From Euborellia annulipes (lineage: Eukaryota > Arthropoda > Insecta > Dermaptera > Anisolabididae), in assembly GCA_023213315.1 (NCBI GenBank), contig JAKCPI010014325.1:208928-272927 (forward strand): a DNA stretch of 64,000 nt, given 5' to 3'. Under the pieces are notes generated by a model. That model saw only the letters and a program-made list of their open reading frames with translations. It was not told the origin of the DNA and searched no databases. The position numbers and the translations under genes were made by a program. Positions 1 through 12,419 of this stretch are shown here, piece by piece. Numbering within the stretch: the first letter of the stretch is position 1; each line of letters starts with the position of its first letter.

Positions 1-788
1 TAGAGCGATGGAGAGGGTAGTGCGTGAATAAGGCAATTTGCTTAACTCGAGTCAAGCAAATCATCGTACTCAAGGAGCACAGTCTCCTCCCTTGATTTGA
101 AAAAATTCATTCAGAGCTATATATATTGACCTTCTGAAAATTTCACTCCCTCATGTTTATATTATAAATAAATGGAAGTAAAAATTTATTATTGAATATT
201 GTAAAAAAATAAAATTCTTATTTTGAAACGCCATATATTCTCTACAAAGTTAGTTTTGTAAAAAATTGATAAATGCTTTCAATTTTTTGTTTGAAATTTT
301 TTTAATATAATTTAAAAGGTTATTTTACTATTGGAGCCATCTTTTGACGATGACGTCACAATGCTTGCATTTATTTGTGTAGTATTTAATCAGAGGGGGT
401 GCACTCCAATGGGAGAATTTGAAATTGTGTGACGTCACGTATGCCACCCCAGTGAGAGTTTGACACTTGAATCCGCTAGAGAGCAGGGTAGTCAACCGAT
501 GAAATGATCATGTGATTTCTATATATATTATATTCAAATATTGTCAAATACGTTAAAATTGTCATTCAAGAGATAAGTATTGGATTTCATTATATACTTA
601 AAAATGTTTTTAATTATATTTATATGTTATTAACTACATTTCCATTTATATTTTTAGGAAAAAGAAAATGTTTAGCAAAAAATTGCAATAATTATGACAA
701 ACTAATGAAATTGATAACCTAAAGATCATTCGATTTGGGCACAGTATTCCTAAAAATAACAGTCACCTGTGAGATCTTTCACAACAAA

Positions 789-1164
789 TGGAAACATCCA
801 ATAAGATAAGTAATTTTTCTAATAAAACTAATAAAACTATGATAAATATTAGTGAAAATCAAACAATTGTCAATATTTTTGACAATAGTTTGAGAACACC
901 AAATATTCTTTAAAATTTATTATAGAAATGGAGAAAGATCATCCATTAAATGATACATCAAATTCCTTAGAAGTTTTTTCTTTTGCTGAGGATTCAGATG
1001 TTATTCTTCGACAAAACTATCAACTGGACAACTCGCCTAATTTACCAATAACTTACGTTACTAATTTTGATTCTTTTTCAGATCGTCACAAATCTATAAC
1101 AAATGACAATTTAACTTTATTTATTTATCTCTTGTGTATTTTTGTTCATTTTTACATATTATAA
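789..1164 (+). other. Unrecognised ORF pair with a hydrophobic C-terminus, possibly a broken gene 3' end
   Basis: A 41-codon frame from the ATG at 789 runs to a stop near 911. A second frame from 928 to 1164 (78 codons) is offset by one base, so one indel would join them into a protein of about 120 residues. The second part is polar and Ser/Asn/Asp-rich and ends in a strongly hydrophobic stretch of about 16 residues just before the stop, like a tail anchor. An AATAAA lies 70 bases downstream at 1235-1240, and a pyrimidine-rich acceptor-like site precedes the region near 657. No family is recognised. It could be the last exon of a gene lying upstream, a pseudogene, or chance. Confidence 0.2.
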
Positions 1165-1732
1165 ATTTTTTTTATTTCTTTTTTGTATTCTGTACCCCAA
1201 AAGGTATAAAATGTATTTATCTGTATTTTTTTTAAATAAATAGTTTATCTTTCCAAAATATCTGATGTTTATGTTATAAAAAATACCCAGATTCTTTCTA
1301 TATTAAAAATTACTTATTAACAAAAAAATAATATATATAATTAAAAAAAAAAAAAAAATCAATCAATAATATATATATATATATTTACACGAAATACATA
1401 ATTTTAAATTTAGCGGCTAAAATTTGGTTTGAATTTTGCGCAAATTTCCTGCGTTCTGATTGTGCCACCCTAATGGCGGACAAAAACCAGAAATTAACAT
1501 TGAGTACGCTCTCTGTTTATATATATACTCTGTGGTATTTAATGTTCTGTCTTTTCCCATTCGCCAACCAGTTTGATATTATATTGAGTTTGTTTTTATA
1601 AATTATTTTACTATATCTAGCCATTTATTTTTCTTAATTTCAAGTCTATTATGATTATGCTAATCCCTTTCATAATATTTTCAATAAGTTAGTTTTTCTT
1701 TTTTTATATTACTTTCTCTTACCAAGGGCGGT

Positions 1733-1975
1733 CCCAGAGGGGGGGTCAAGGGGGTCGTGAACCCCCCCAAAATCTTCTTTTTTTTAACATACACTATTTT
1801 CCCACTCACTCTCCCATTCACACAATCTTTTCGGCAACTTAGGCCATTTAAGACTTAAACGATACTCATATTTGATTAATATATATTTATTGGGGTCCAG
1901 GCCCATTTATTTCTACTATTAAAAAAAAAAAAAACAGTGACCCCCCCCCCAAAATGTAAGGCTAGGACCGCCCTT
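1733..1975. mobile_element. hAT-like miniature element, G/C-tract type
   Basis: The inverted termini are CAAGGGCGGTCCCAG on the left and GGACCGCCCTTG on the right. A run of G follows the left end and a run of C precedes the right end, as in the other short elements of this window. The 243-bp interior has no coding capacity. The flanking 8 bases do not match, so the duplication has decayed or one boundary is slightly off. Confidence 0.6.
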
Positions 1976-3980
1976 GTTGGTAGGTATTCTTAAAACAAAA
2001 TTGTGCAACAAGGATTTGATTTAAATAAATAATTGTTTAAAAAAAAATTGAAAAAATTTATTATTTCGTAATTTTGCCGTCTTATAGAGGATGTTATGGA
2101 GAGTCCAGGAAAGACTCGGGTTCGCAATTTCTCAAAAGGGCAGACGCAAAAAATTCTAGAATTTGCCAATTGGATAGCATTGAGTTGATTGTCTTGCCTT
2201 ATGAAAAATTAAAGCCAATTTATTAAAATAATTAAATCTCTCTAAGGAAAAATAATAAAAATTGTTATATAATTAAATTTTTCTTTATTTTTTTTTCTTT
2301 AGAAACTCGAATTGAATAAAGACAGAGAGCCTTGCAAGCAAATGTGTGCATAAGGCACCGCCGGCAGGTGCTGCCTCTGGTGTCCATTCTATAAACCCTT
2401 TTGTTAAAATGAAATTAATCTAATTTAATCAAACAAATTTCATAAAATTAGTATAAATATCACGAAGGGGACAACCTAAAGGGGGAGGGGATGGGAGGGG
2501 GCCTAAAAGGCGTCCCCCTCCTCGAAAAAGCAAAAATTCAAATATTGTGGATTATAAAAGGCTTTGGAATAGCATTTGAATAGAAAGAAAGCGAATGTAA
2601 TGAGTGCGAGTGAGATGGAGAGAGTCGCTTAAAGATGCTCAGTCTCCGTCCTTGGTGCACACGACCCGGATTCCAAACAATACGCGTGACGTCATCTTTT
2701 CTGAGAAACTATTAAAAACAGAAATAAAAAAAAGTAATAAAACTATTTTTTTTTTTTTTATATTCATCAAATTAGAAGAAAAAAACAAATTAAATAATTT
2801 AAAAAAAATGAATATGAAAAAATTATTTTAATAAAGGAAACAAAAATATTCTAACTTTTGATTGATTATTGAGGTGGGATTTAATTATTTTTCTTCCTGA
2901 GACGGGTGTTAAAGTTAATTGTATTTTCAATTTATATTTCGGCCTCTAAGATCATTTGACTTTTGGGAAATTAACTAAAATGGCTTCCAGCAGGTGAGAG
3001 ACTCAACACTCAGCGGGTCACCTATCCACGGTCCAGCAGTTCTTAGCCTTGCTTAACCAAAATTTTCTCGATTTTTTTCTGCCTTTTCTCAGAAGCTATC
3101 AAATTTAAAAAAGTTATTTTTTTTTTATACTCAACAAATTAAAAAAAAAAAAAATCAAACAATTAAAAAAATTATTTTAATAATTACCTTCGATAACTAA
3201 AAATCTATTCAGTTTTTGAAAAAATGTCAAAGAATAAAAACTTTTTAAAATAGAGTAATTTATCACAATATGATAAAAAAATTGAAAATTTCAAAATTTC
3301 TGAAAAAACTTATTAGGTAATGTACTACTTCCAAGTGACGTATTTACTCAAAAAATTGAAAGAAATCTATAATTTTAGTTTAAGGAGCATATACCAAATT
3401 TAATCCATCTAGCTGCTTTGGTTTTTAAGCAATCGTGTTCACACACACACACCCAAACTTAATTCCAAAAGAATATACGAGAAAGTCTCGGGGAAGTCAT
3501 CCCCCCGTATCGGGGGTTTGCGGGGGTGTACGTTACGCCACTGCATAAAGAAGAGGACAATTGAATGAAAATTTAATAATCTTATCATATAAATAATGTA
3601 ATGTATTTTTGTGTACAAATTTTTATATGATATCTATTTTAACTTTACGGTTCATGTCGCGAAAACCACTTTTTCGGATTCAGGGGACCTCAAAACGTGT
3701 ATATCCATCAAAATCTCATCTCGACATGAATCCAATACTTTCTCTCTCTATATATTAACATATATATAAGGTAAGAGAAAGTAAAAATGAATTGATTAAA
3801 AAAAAAAAAAACTATTCGTCCTTATATGAAGTATTTTGCATTCTGTGACATGCATTGGCTAACAATCAATTGAAATAAATAAAGACGGGGTCAAAATGAC
3901 CTCAGATACCGAAAAGGATCTTAAATAAATAGAATCGAATAAAATTCTCTAACATACTTGGAAATTGACCTTATGAGAAA
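1976..3980. other. Noncoding repeat-rich interval
   Basis: No ORF here has recognisable protein content. The region is AT-rich with A/T homopolymer runs. It holds partial copies of the repeats described elsewhere, for example the body of the tRNA-derived SINE near 3850-3925 and a poly-G/C patch near 3500-3535. I see no gene or RNA gene. Confidence 0.5.
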
Positions 3981-3987
3981 AGAAGGG

Positions 3988-4925
3988 TTTAATTTATTTA
4001 TATATTATATTTATGAGAAATAAACATCTCTTTGTTTAAAGAAAAAGATTTTGCATTTTATTTATTCCTCGTCTGTAGTCAGGGGCGCCGGAAAGAATTT
4101 GAATCAGGGGGGGGGCAAAAAAATTTTTTTTAGAAAATTAAAATTATTTAATATGTTCAAATAGTATAAAACAAAAACAAATCTACTATAAAACTTTAAA
4201 ATTTTTAAATAAAATCACAATTTTAATAAAATTATAATTTTAAAAAATTTGCTAGTGTTTATCAAAAATTTTTGGAAAAAATTTGGAAAAAAATGAATTT
4301 CTTACTCTTAATTTTTTTTAATTTAGAAGATTTTATTTTTCAAAAGTAAAAATATATCATTTTTAAAAATAAATGAAAAAAAGAAGAAATTTTGCCCCCC
4401 CCCCCTATAGGATGCCAGGGGGCAAATGTACCCTTGCCCCTCCCCCCAGTTCCGGCGCCTATGTCTGTAGTCGCACTTCAAATAATTTTTTAAAAAAATG
4501 CAATCTTCTATTTTTATAGCAATTTATATTTTTACATGAACTTTATATATAAAGAAGATAAAATCTTTATTAAATTTAATAAAATTTGACCATAAAATGA
4601 TGAAATCACTCATTTGGCCAAATGATGGAGAGGGTCAGATTTTTTTTTCTAATTCGCTCGGCGCTCCGAGATCAGGCAAGGAGCCTGGAGTGAGTCTTGG
4701 CTTGCCTGCTTTTCGAGCACCAAATCGCTTTTCAAAAAGTTGCTATATCGCTCTTATTTGGCAATCGATTTGAGGCAAAATGCAAAACTGGTCTTTTCAA
4801 TTAATTATAAAGCTATAGCTATAGCTTTTATTTATCTACTCTCATAGAAATTAGGGGTTTATTAGAGACCCTCACAATTTTGACCCCCGTAATAATTATC
4901 TAATACCCTAATTTATTGTTTTTAC
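3988..4925 (+). repeat. Diverged copy A of a ~1-kb interspersed repeat unit
   Basis: This stretch aligns with 8080-8590 and 13070-13930. Shared landmarks are the segment around 'atgagaaataaacatctc', the box 'aatgcaaaactggtctttt', and the T-rich end near 4915. It is the most diverged of the three copies and is split by the hAT-type element at 4080-4463. No coding potential is visible, so it is probably a nonautonomous transposon or a fragment of one. Confidence 0.65.
4080..4463. mobile_element. hAT-like miniature element with perfect 8-bp TSD TCTGTAGT
   Basis: Left terminus CAGGGGCGCCGGAA pairs with right terminus TTCCGGCGCCTATG. The element is flanked by TCTGTAGT at 4072-4079 and 4464-4471. 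The 384-bp AT-rich interior lies between G- and C-tracts and has no ORF. An 8-bp duplication with short inverted ends is the hallmark of hAT superfamily transposition. Confidence 0.85.
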
Positions 4926-5624
4926 TTACATTTATTAGGTTCTTATTTATAGAGGTCAACATTTTTTTTTTTTTTATAAATTTAATAGCAGGTACCGAAC
5001 TTTTCCAATGCATTAAAAAATAATCTCTACAAAATTTGAACTCATTGGTAAAACAGGAACTCGTGGCCCATAGCCTTTGAACTTTGAGAATTTTCAAAAT
5101 TTTCTTAAAACTAAGCATTCCCTCTGTTTTCGTTCCCAGGGGATTAAATTAATTTCACATTCGAATAAAACTAGAAATTTATTATTTAGAATCTTTTATT
5201 GCTTAAAATTACCTTAAATAATACATAATTAATAGAACTAATAAGAAAAGATATATTTTTAAAAATGCTTTAATAATGCTTAAAGCATTTGAATCTAACT
5301 TGTCAAAAAGGTCTTTAAATTCTTGCTCGTCCTTGGGCGATAGCACAGTGGTAGAGTATCCGCCTCTTCTGCTAGGAGTCCAAATATATCCGATGGGCTC
5401 AATTGGATAGAAAACAGACATGCGCCTTGAATTCTGATTCTAAAGAGAGAAAGATTAACTTGTATCATCTGTCAACGTTCCTCAGCATAAATCTGTGATT
5501 ATTAGAGCCCGGGTGTTAATGCACAATCAAACGCCCCCTGGACCCCCTTTCTGGCCTTCGGCGAGCAAATGCATGAAGGAATTGATCTAGATTTTGATTA
5601 AAATTCATAAATCAACTATTTTTG

Positions 5625-5800
5625 CCCTTGGGCCTTGGTGTAGTGGTTAGCCTGCTGGCCATGTGTATCAAGCAAGGGTCGCGGGTTCGCATCCGTCTCA
5701 TGCGACAATTTATTTCAATTGGATTGACTATCAATCCAAAATAATAAACAGAGGTTTAAATGGCCTTCGATGCCGAAAAAGATCTCAATGAAATTAAGAA
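5625..5800 (+). mobile_element. tRNA-derived SINE
   Basis: The left part resembles a tRNA. An A-box-like TGGTGTAGTGGTTAGC is followed about 40 bases later by a B-box-like GGGTTCGCATCC. The body then carries the family motif 'gatgccgaaaaagatct' and ends in an A-rich tail. No proper anticodon or acceptor stem is retained, so this is a SINE and not a tRNA gene. Other copies or fragments lie near 3850, 6463 (minus strand), 16440 and 39627. Confidence 0.7.
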
Positions 5801-6299
5801 ATTTTTATTTTTATTTATTTTTTAGCAGCGGCGTCATTTAACTTTTTCTTTGGGGAGGGGGGCATATTTTTTACTTTCTCTTCCCTCTATATATGCTAAT
5901 ACTGTATATATGGAGAGAAAAAGAAATTGGATTAATGTCAAAAATTCGATGTCGACATTTTGATGGATATACACGTTTTGAGATCCCCTGAATCCAAATA
6001 GTGATTTTCGCGACATGGTCTGTTTGTCTGTGTCTGTGTTCAAATTAAAGCATGAAGGAATTGAGCTAGGTGGTTGAAATTTTATATTTAAATTAGGCAC
6101 CCTCTTGGAGCTTGAAAATATGCTTTTGAACAAAATCTGCCAAAGAGTACTAGTACTTTACTGATGTACTTTTTCAGAAATTCGCTTTAACAATTTTGAT
6201 TAAAATTCAAAAATCAAATATTTTTTAGATACTCTTTAAAATGTATATTCTCATTTTGTTTTCAAAATTGTTTGAACTTTACTCTTTTTTTTTTTCAAA

Positions 6300-6529
6300 A
6301 AACACTTTTTTCTCATTTACACTCACATTCACACTGTTTTTTCGGCAACTCAGGCCATATAAGACATTTACGTTATCCGTTATTAATTAATATTGGGGGT
6401 CCAGGCATTCTTATTTAAGCCATTTGGATACCAAATGGCTTAAATAAAATCATCGGACTGCCTGGGGTCTGAACCCGCGACTTTTGGTATTCGAGGTTAG
6501 CACGCTAACCACTACACCAAGCCCCGAGG
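6300..6529 (-). mobile_element. tRNA-derived SINE, minus strand
   Basis: On the minus strand this begins with a tRNA-like head (A-box TGGTGTAGTGGTTAGC, B-box GGGTTCAGACCCC) in 6463-6529. The body continues towards 6300 with the family segment that contains 'gagttgccgaaaaaac'. It is the same family as 5625-5800 in opposite orientation. Confidence 0.65.
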
Positions 6530-7441
6530 GCGTACTTTACTCTTGAACTTCATAGGAAAGATAGGAGAAATGGTTGCCATGGTAACAAAATATCAATATT
6601 TTCCAATGTTTATAAATTTTAAATATCAACGGAAACTAAGTATATCTCGACCCAAAAAAATATGGTGTGACAAGCACATAACACAACTTTCGATTACCGA
6701 AGGTAAGAGAAAGTTGTGTGCTGTGCCTTCAGTCACACCAGATTTTTTATTTAATTGTAATTTTTTGAATTTACTAGTTTTAAAGCATCTCTTATTAGCG
6801 AGAGAGAAAGAGGGTCAAATTTCTCAGGTTAGATAGTAGAAGCCTGTTTCTGTGTATTTTTTAACAATGCCTTTCTGAGAATTGCCATTAAAAAAAAAAA
6901 CAAGCTTTGAAGGTTGAATGGCTGTGTCTAGCCCAAGTGACCAGACGAGCCTTGGACCATAGGACAGTGGCGTCATTTGGGGGGGGGGGGCGGGGGGGCA
7001 TTTGCCCCCCCCCCCCAAGGGCTCTGATTTTTATAAAATTTTATATTATTCTAAATAAAATACTCCAAAATACATCTACGAGTATACAAATTGTACAAAA
7101 TTAAACAATTAATTAAATTAAAAATGTTTTGGCCAAATTTGAGTACCCATTTGTAAGTAAATTTTAAGAAAAAAAAATGTTTGCCCCCCCCAAGAAAAAA
7201 ATTTTTATCTATTATTTTAAGTAAAGAATTCATTTTTCACGTTTCAAAAATCTGGTGTGACTGGTTGCACAGCACACAATTTTCTCTTACCTTCGGCAAT
7301 CGAAAGTTGTATTCTGTTTTTTTACTTTCTCTTAGCCTATATATGAAATATATAGAGAGAGAAAGTATTTTTTTTTTATTATAGCTAAGGTTATCGGTCA
7401 AAAATAAATACTTTTGCGTATTATCCGTTTATTTGAAAATA

Positions 7442-7473
7442 TTTCGATTCCAGTAATATAGAATCATCTTCAG
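7442..7473 (-). ncRNA. Hammerhead-ribozyme-like core
   Basis: On the minus strand the order is CTGAAGA, T, GATTC, a 10-base loop, GAATC, then GAAA. This matches the conserved CUGANGA-stem II-GAAA core with a perfect 5-bp stem II. A short stem III is possible downstream; stem I is not evident. It is probably a remnant of the hairpin element family described at 28304, 41164 and 60736. Confidence 0.45.
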
Positions 7474-9010
7474 ATGTTTTGCAAATCGTTACTTTCGCCC
7501 ATCCAATATGACAAAATAGCTGAGCATTCCATGAATGCAATTTTCATAACAAGTTGTTTTCCGTGCTTGTCCCACCAGATTTTTTGTGTCGACATATATT
7601 TAGTTTCCGACAGTACGGTATATTCGATTTTCAAGATGTAAAATTTATAAACATGGGAAAATATTTATATTTTGTTACTATGGCAACCATTTCTCCTATC
7701 TTTTCTATGAAGTACAAGAGCAAAGTGGTCTTCAGAAGAATTTAATGGCAAAATGAGTATACATTTTAAAGAGCATCTAAAAAATAATTGATTTATTAAT
7801 TAAAAAAAAAAAAAAAAAAATCGAATTTTGAGAAAATCGAAAAAAACTGAAAAACTACATCAGTAAAGTACTAGTACTTTTTGGCTGATTTTGATTAAAA
7901 GCTTATTTCCACGCCTCAGAATTCCTTCATGCTTAAAATTGAACACACATAGGCAAGAGAATATAAAAAAAAATAGGGGGGGGGGGGCGTGAGATATTTA
8001 TTTGGTTCCCAACGGGGCTGCGACTCAAAAAGTTTAACAAGCACTGAACTAAAGGTCTAAAGGGATGGATTTTATTATTTAATATATTTATGAGAAATAA
8101 ACATCTCTTTGATTGAAGACAAAATATTTTGAAATTTTATTTTTACTTTTTTCTCAAAGGATTGAATTTTATATAGATAAATATGCAGTCTTTTATTCTT
8201 ATAGTTAAAAAAAAGTTTCGAATAAAATTTTATAAAGCATAAAAAGATGAAATCAATCAATTTAGTCAATTATTTCAAATGATGGGAGAGCATCAATTTG
8301 TTTTTTCAAATTCGATCGGCGCCCAGAGTGCAGCCAGGGAGCCTCGCTTCACTCTTGTCTAGGCTTTTCTTCACGCGCACATTCGCTTTTCAAAAAGTCG
8401 CTATATCTCTCTTATTTTTAGTTGGATTTGTGGAAAAATGCAAAACTGGTCTTTTCAATCAATTATAAAGCTATAGACATTTTTTTATTTAACTACGATC
8501 TCATAAAATGGGGGTTTATTAATTGCCTTTTACATCTTCAAATTTTAACTGCCTCTTTCATTTTCTAATTATCCTAATTTATTGTTTTTTAATTAAATAA
8601 ACACATTTAGGCCTTGATATTGATTGAATAATTTAGTATATAAAATATTCAAGCAAAAACAATGAAATTTTAGTCTCAAAACGTTCTGAAAATGATAAAA
8701 AATCGATTTTCTAAATTTATTTTGACATATTAATTTTTACTTTCTCTTAAAATTCAAAAATCAATTATTTTTTTGATGATGTTCTCATTTTGCTTTCAAA
8801 ATTGTTTAAAGACCACCATGGGCGTAACTAGAGAATTTGGTTGGGGAGGGGGCCTGGTCATCATCAGTACAAAAAAAAAATGATTTTTCGAAGGGCCCGT
8901 GTCAACCAATATGTTAAAAATATTTTTCTTAAATATTTAGCCCCGTTCTGAGAACTCCAAAACGCACACGAGTCCATGTAGCAAAAATAAATTTAATAAA
9001 CAACCGTACG

Positions 9011-9155
9011 CAAGGGCGGATACAAGGGGGGGGGGTGAAGGGGGTAATTACCCCCCCCCCCCCGAGATTCGAAAAAAATACCTTTTTTTCGCAAAAAAAT
9101 TTATTTTTAATGTAAAATTTTTAAAATTAATTCTTAAAAATTTGATCCGCCCTTG
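9011..9155. mobile_element. hAT-like miniature element with perfect 8-bp TSD ACCGTACG
   Basis: Termini CAAGGGCGGATAC and GATCCGCCCTTG are inverted. ACCGTACG is present at 9003-9010 and 9156-9163. At 145 bp it is the shortest member, with a G-tract and C-tract close together at the left and an AT-rich remainder. Confidence 0.85.
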
Positions 9156-9359
9156 ACCGTACGGTGACGCCATCAAGGCGTTGATTCGGATGAACTAATT
9201 AATTCTATGATGAACTATTAATTCTAAATTTTATTTATAATATCATTGTATTTTTATAATAAACTAGTCTCAAAGCCCGCATTCGGTTATTTTGGCATTA
9301 AAATATGGATTTAGCCAAATAAAAAAAATTTGTAATTAATTCACACGACCAGATTTTAT

Positions 9360-10832
9360 CACAAATCCTTTCTCTCATTATATCTTAAAGATGAATGAAA
9401 TTATAAGTTAGCATTAAAAATAAAAGGAAATTGATAATAATAAGAATAAAAAAAAAGAGCACGAGGTGGATTTGAACTCGCAATGTTTGGTAAAGCGAGG
9501 ATGGAAAAAATGAAATGTGATGACCACTTTAACGATTCAACTATCATTGATTTTATTAACTTAGGATAAAATAGACCATATAAGAAACGTTAAATAAAAG
9601 GCTTATTAAAAAAATTTTAATTTTGTACATATGATATATCATTTTTTACTACATTTAATGAAGATTAATAATTTATAATAAAAATGTCAATAGCACACAT
9701 AGTTTTCAAAAAATATAATGGGCAAACGTCACATTTTGAATGCCTTAATGTAATTAAACCAAAAACTCTTTTTAACATATGACACATGTTATTAATTCTT
9801 AAATTTCCCCTGATTCCAAATAACTAAACCCCTTTTAATTATATGATCTAATTTTAGAGTTATTGACGATCAAACATAAGCCAAACTCGGGCCTAAAGGC
9901 CTGACCACCCAATTCTATATTATCGAAAAAGCTTATTTAGCATTGTCTGATTAAAACCAAATTTTTACCAGAGATTTATAATTAAAAAATGAGTTTTTTT
10001 CTAAAGTTTCATAATGATTGGTAAAGAAATAAATAAAATATTGACTATTTTGTAAATTGAGTTTTAGAATTGGGATCTCAGATTCAAGCCTAGACCCGGT
10101 TCACAGAGCGCTCTCTTTACCCATCCGGGATTCCGAATTCTAAAACTCAATTTACAAAATAGTCAATATTTTATTTATTTCTTTACCAATCAATATGAAA
10201 CTTTAGAAAAAAACTCATTGTTTAATTATAATTCTCTGGTAAAAATTTGGTTTTGATCAGTCAATGCTAAATAAGCTTTTTCGATAATATAGAAAATTGA
10301 GTGTTGATGTCATTAAGGTAGAATTTAAGCTCAACTTTGATCGCCAATAACTCCCAAATTAGATCATATAATTAAAAGGGCTTTAGTTCTCTGGAATCAG
10401 GGGGAATTCAAGAATTAATGACATGTATCATATGTTAGATAGAGTTTTTGGTTTAATTACATCAAGGCATAAACATACTGACGTTTGCCCATTGAATTAT
10501 TTGAAAACTATCCATGCTATTGACATTTTAATTATAAATTATTAATCCGCATAAAAAGTAATGAAAAATGATATATCATATGTGCAATATTAACATCTTT
10601 TTAATACTTCTTTTATTTCATGTTTCTTATATAGCTTATTTCTCTCTAAAGCAATTAAGTAAAGAGTGGCTTCAGCAATCTATATTTTTTTCCAATCTCA
10701 CGTAATCAAATTTCGCGAGTTCAAATCTACCTCCTGCACTTTTTTTTTAAATCATATTATCAATTTCCTTTTATTTTTAATGCTAACTTATAATGTCATT
10801 TATCTGTCATTATAACGAGAGAAAGGATTTGT
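9360..10832. repeat. Giant inverted repeat, arms ~700 bp, spacer ~50 bp
   Basis: Bases 9360-10075 are the reverse complement of about 10126-10832 with modest divergence. The spacer holds the GC-rich 'ctagacccggttcacagagc' segment. Both arms contain a tRNA B-box-like 'gagttcaaatctacc' (plus strand near 10718, minus strand near 9480), suggesting that a tRNA-derived sequence was captured in the repeat. There is no ORF. A transcript would fold into a very long hairpin. Confidence 0.85.
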
Positions 10833-10950
10833 GGAATGTAAATTTTGGTAACCCTAAATTTAGGGAATTTTGACAAATTTTTAAATAACTTTTTTTTATT
10901 TATGTTGGCATGAAGGCCACAATTTTAACCAATTGCGCTAGCTGGAGTCC

Positions 10951-11040
10951 AAGGGTGGATCCAGAGGTGGTGTGACTCGTCTCACAGCACACAATTTTTT
11001 CTTAATTTGGCAAAATTTCATCTTTGAGCCTCTGCCATTC
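10951..11040 (+). mobile_element. Truncated hAT-like element end
   Basis: The left part begins with 'caagggtggatccagaggt' and continues with 'gtctcacagcacacaattt'. It matches the left ends of the elements at 43994 and 54211 and then loses similarity. No right end is visible. Confidence 0.5.
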
Positions 11041-12419
11041 TTTTTGGGACATGATTTTTTTTTTTTAATTTTCCTAATATAATAATAATCCTTATTTATC
11101 CATGGGCGTAACTAGAGAATTTGGCTGGGGGGGCCATGGGACCAGCCATCCTCGCTGGGGGGGGGGGGGCATGGGACGAGCTATTCCTCGGCGGGCCTGG
11201 AAAGCCCCATATTTTCTCAATTTTTCTTGGGGCAGGGAGCTTTCTGGGGGGGGGGGGGGGCACGAGCCTTCTGGGGGAGCCATGCCCTCCCCGGCACCCC
11301 CTAGTTACGCCCTTGCCTCTCCCTCCCCTAACGCGTCACGTAATATGTGGACAACCCCTAAAGTATTTATTTAAAATGTATATAATATTCGTTTATTTAA
11401 TAAAAATTGGGAGTGCGGAGATTGCTAATAAAGAGAAATAAAAAAAAAAACTGTTTGAAAATTTTATATACAGATAAAAGGGAAAGTTTCAGAGAATATA
11501 GAACGATGAACCTTTTTACTATCATTTGATTGGTTTACGGATGGTTAGATTAAAGAAAAAATCATTGGCCGATTAATGCAATTTTGTCAGGGGGGGGCGG
11601 TTTTTTTTTTTTTTTATTTTTTTTATTTCAGGACTTTATCGGCATCTATGGCCATTTAGACCCCTTTCCTATTTATTTAAATTGATTGGTAACAAATTCA
11701 ATTGAAATTAAAGAGCGGAAATCATAATTTCTTTAGATTACTAGTTTTTATAACTGTTTGAATTTCTTCTCGGGGGGGGGGGGCGATCGCCCCCACCGCC
11801 CCCCCCCTTTAATCCGCCCTTGAAAAAAATATATTCTTAATTATTCAATTTTAGTTCCATGTGAAGATTCTCTAGGAAATTCTAAACTCATTACAAAAAA
11901 TCCGATGCTAATTGGATGCGCGGTTTCCGAGTTATAGACAATTGATTTATCTAAGTTTTATTCATTTCATATGTTAATTTCTCTTGGGCTCTTAGATTGA
12001 CCAACGGAGGGGAGGGTGGCGCGTTGCAGGCTCCCCCACCCCTCCGCTCTGATTGTCGCCAGGCGCCCTCCCCTCGTTTCTGAGAAATATTCTTTCTCTT
12101 TTTATAAATAATAATTTAACGGCTTTTAAGTCAATTTGTTTTTTTTTTTTTTTTTTTGGACATTTGGAAGAATTATAAAAATTGAACGAGAAAAAAAAAA
12201 TTAATTAAGCAGTCAGAGAATATTGCCAAATAAATGATGGTTATATATTTAGTTAGATGTAAAATCTTTCAATTCTTCATCATCACATGGTCGTTATATT
12301 TATTTGAACACAAGCTATATTTCGATTTTGTATTACTGTAGGGTAGTTGAATATCAAAGTGTAAAATTTAATTTAGATGGAATGATTTGAGTACTTCAAA
12401 CAATTTTCACAAAATATTA

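Larger units (their letters stand above)
6148..8816. repeat. Inverted pair of the interspersed unit; right part is copy B
   Basis: Sequence around 6148-6700 recurs in inverted orientation around 7560-7900. Shared pieces include the near-palindrome 'agtactagtactttact' and the 'ggttgccatggtaac' box. From 7554 to 8816 the right part matches 12420-14164 (copy C) very closely, apart from a 356-bp insertion in copy C. Only short chance ORFs are present. Fragments of the same family occur at 19020-19340 and 32035-32245. Confidence 0.7.

Noticed and set aside
5330..5400. tRNA gene at 'gcacagtggtagagtatcc'
   Set aside because: The D-arm looks right, but the T-arm and acceptor pairing are missing, so it is a SINE-like fragment.
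11092..11441. Overlapping Gly/Pro-rich ORFs on both strands
   Set aside because: They are translations of the G and C tracts of a miniature transposon.
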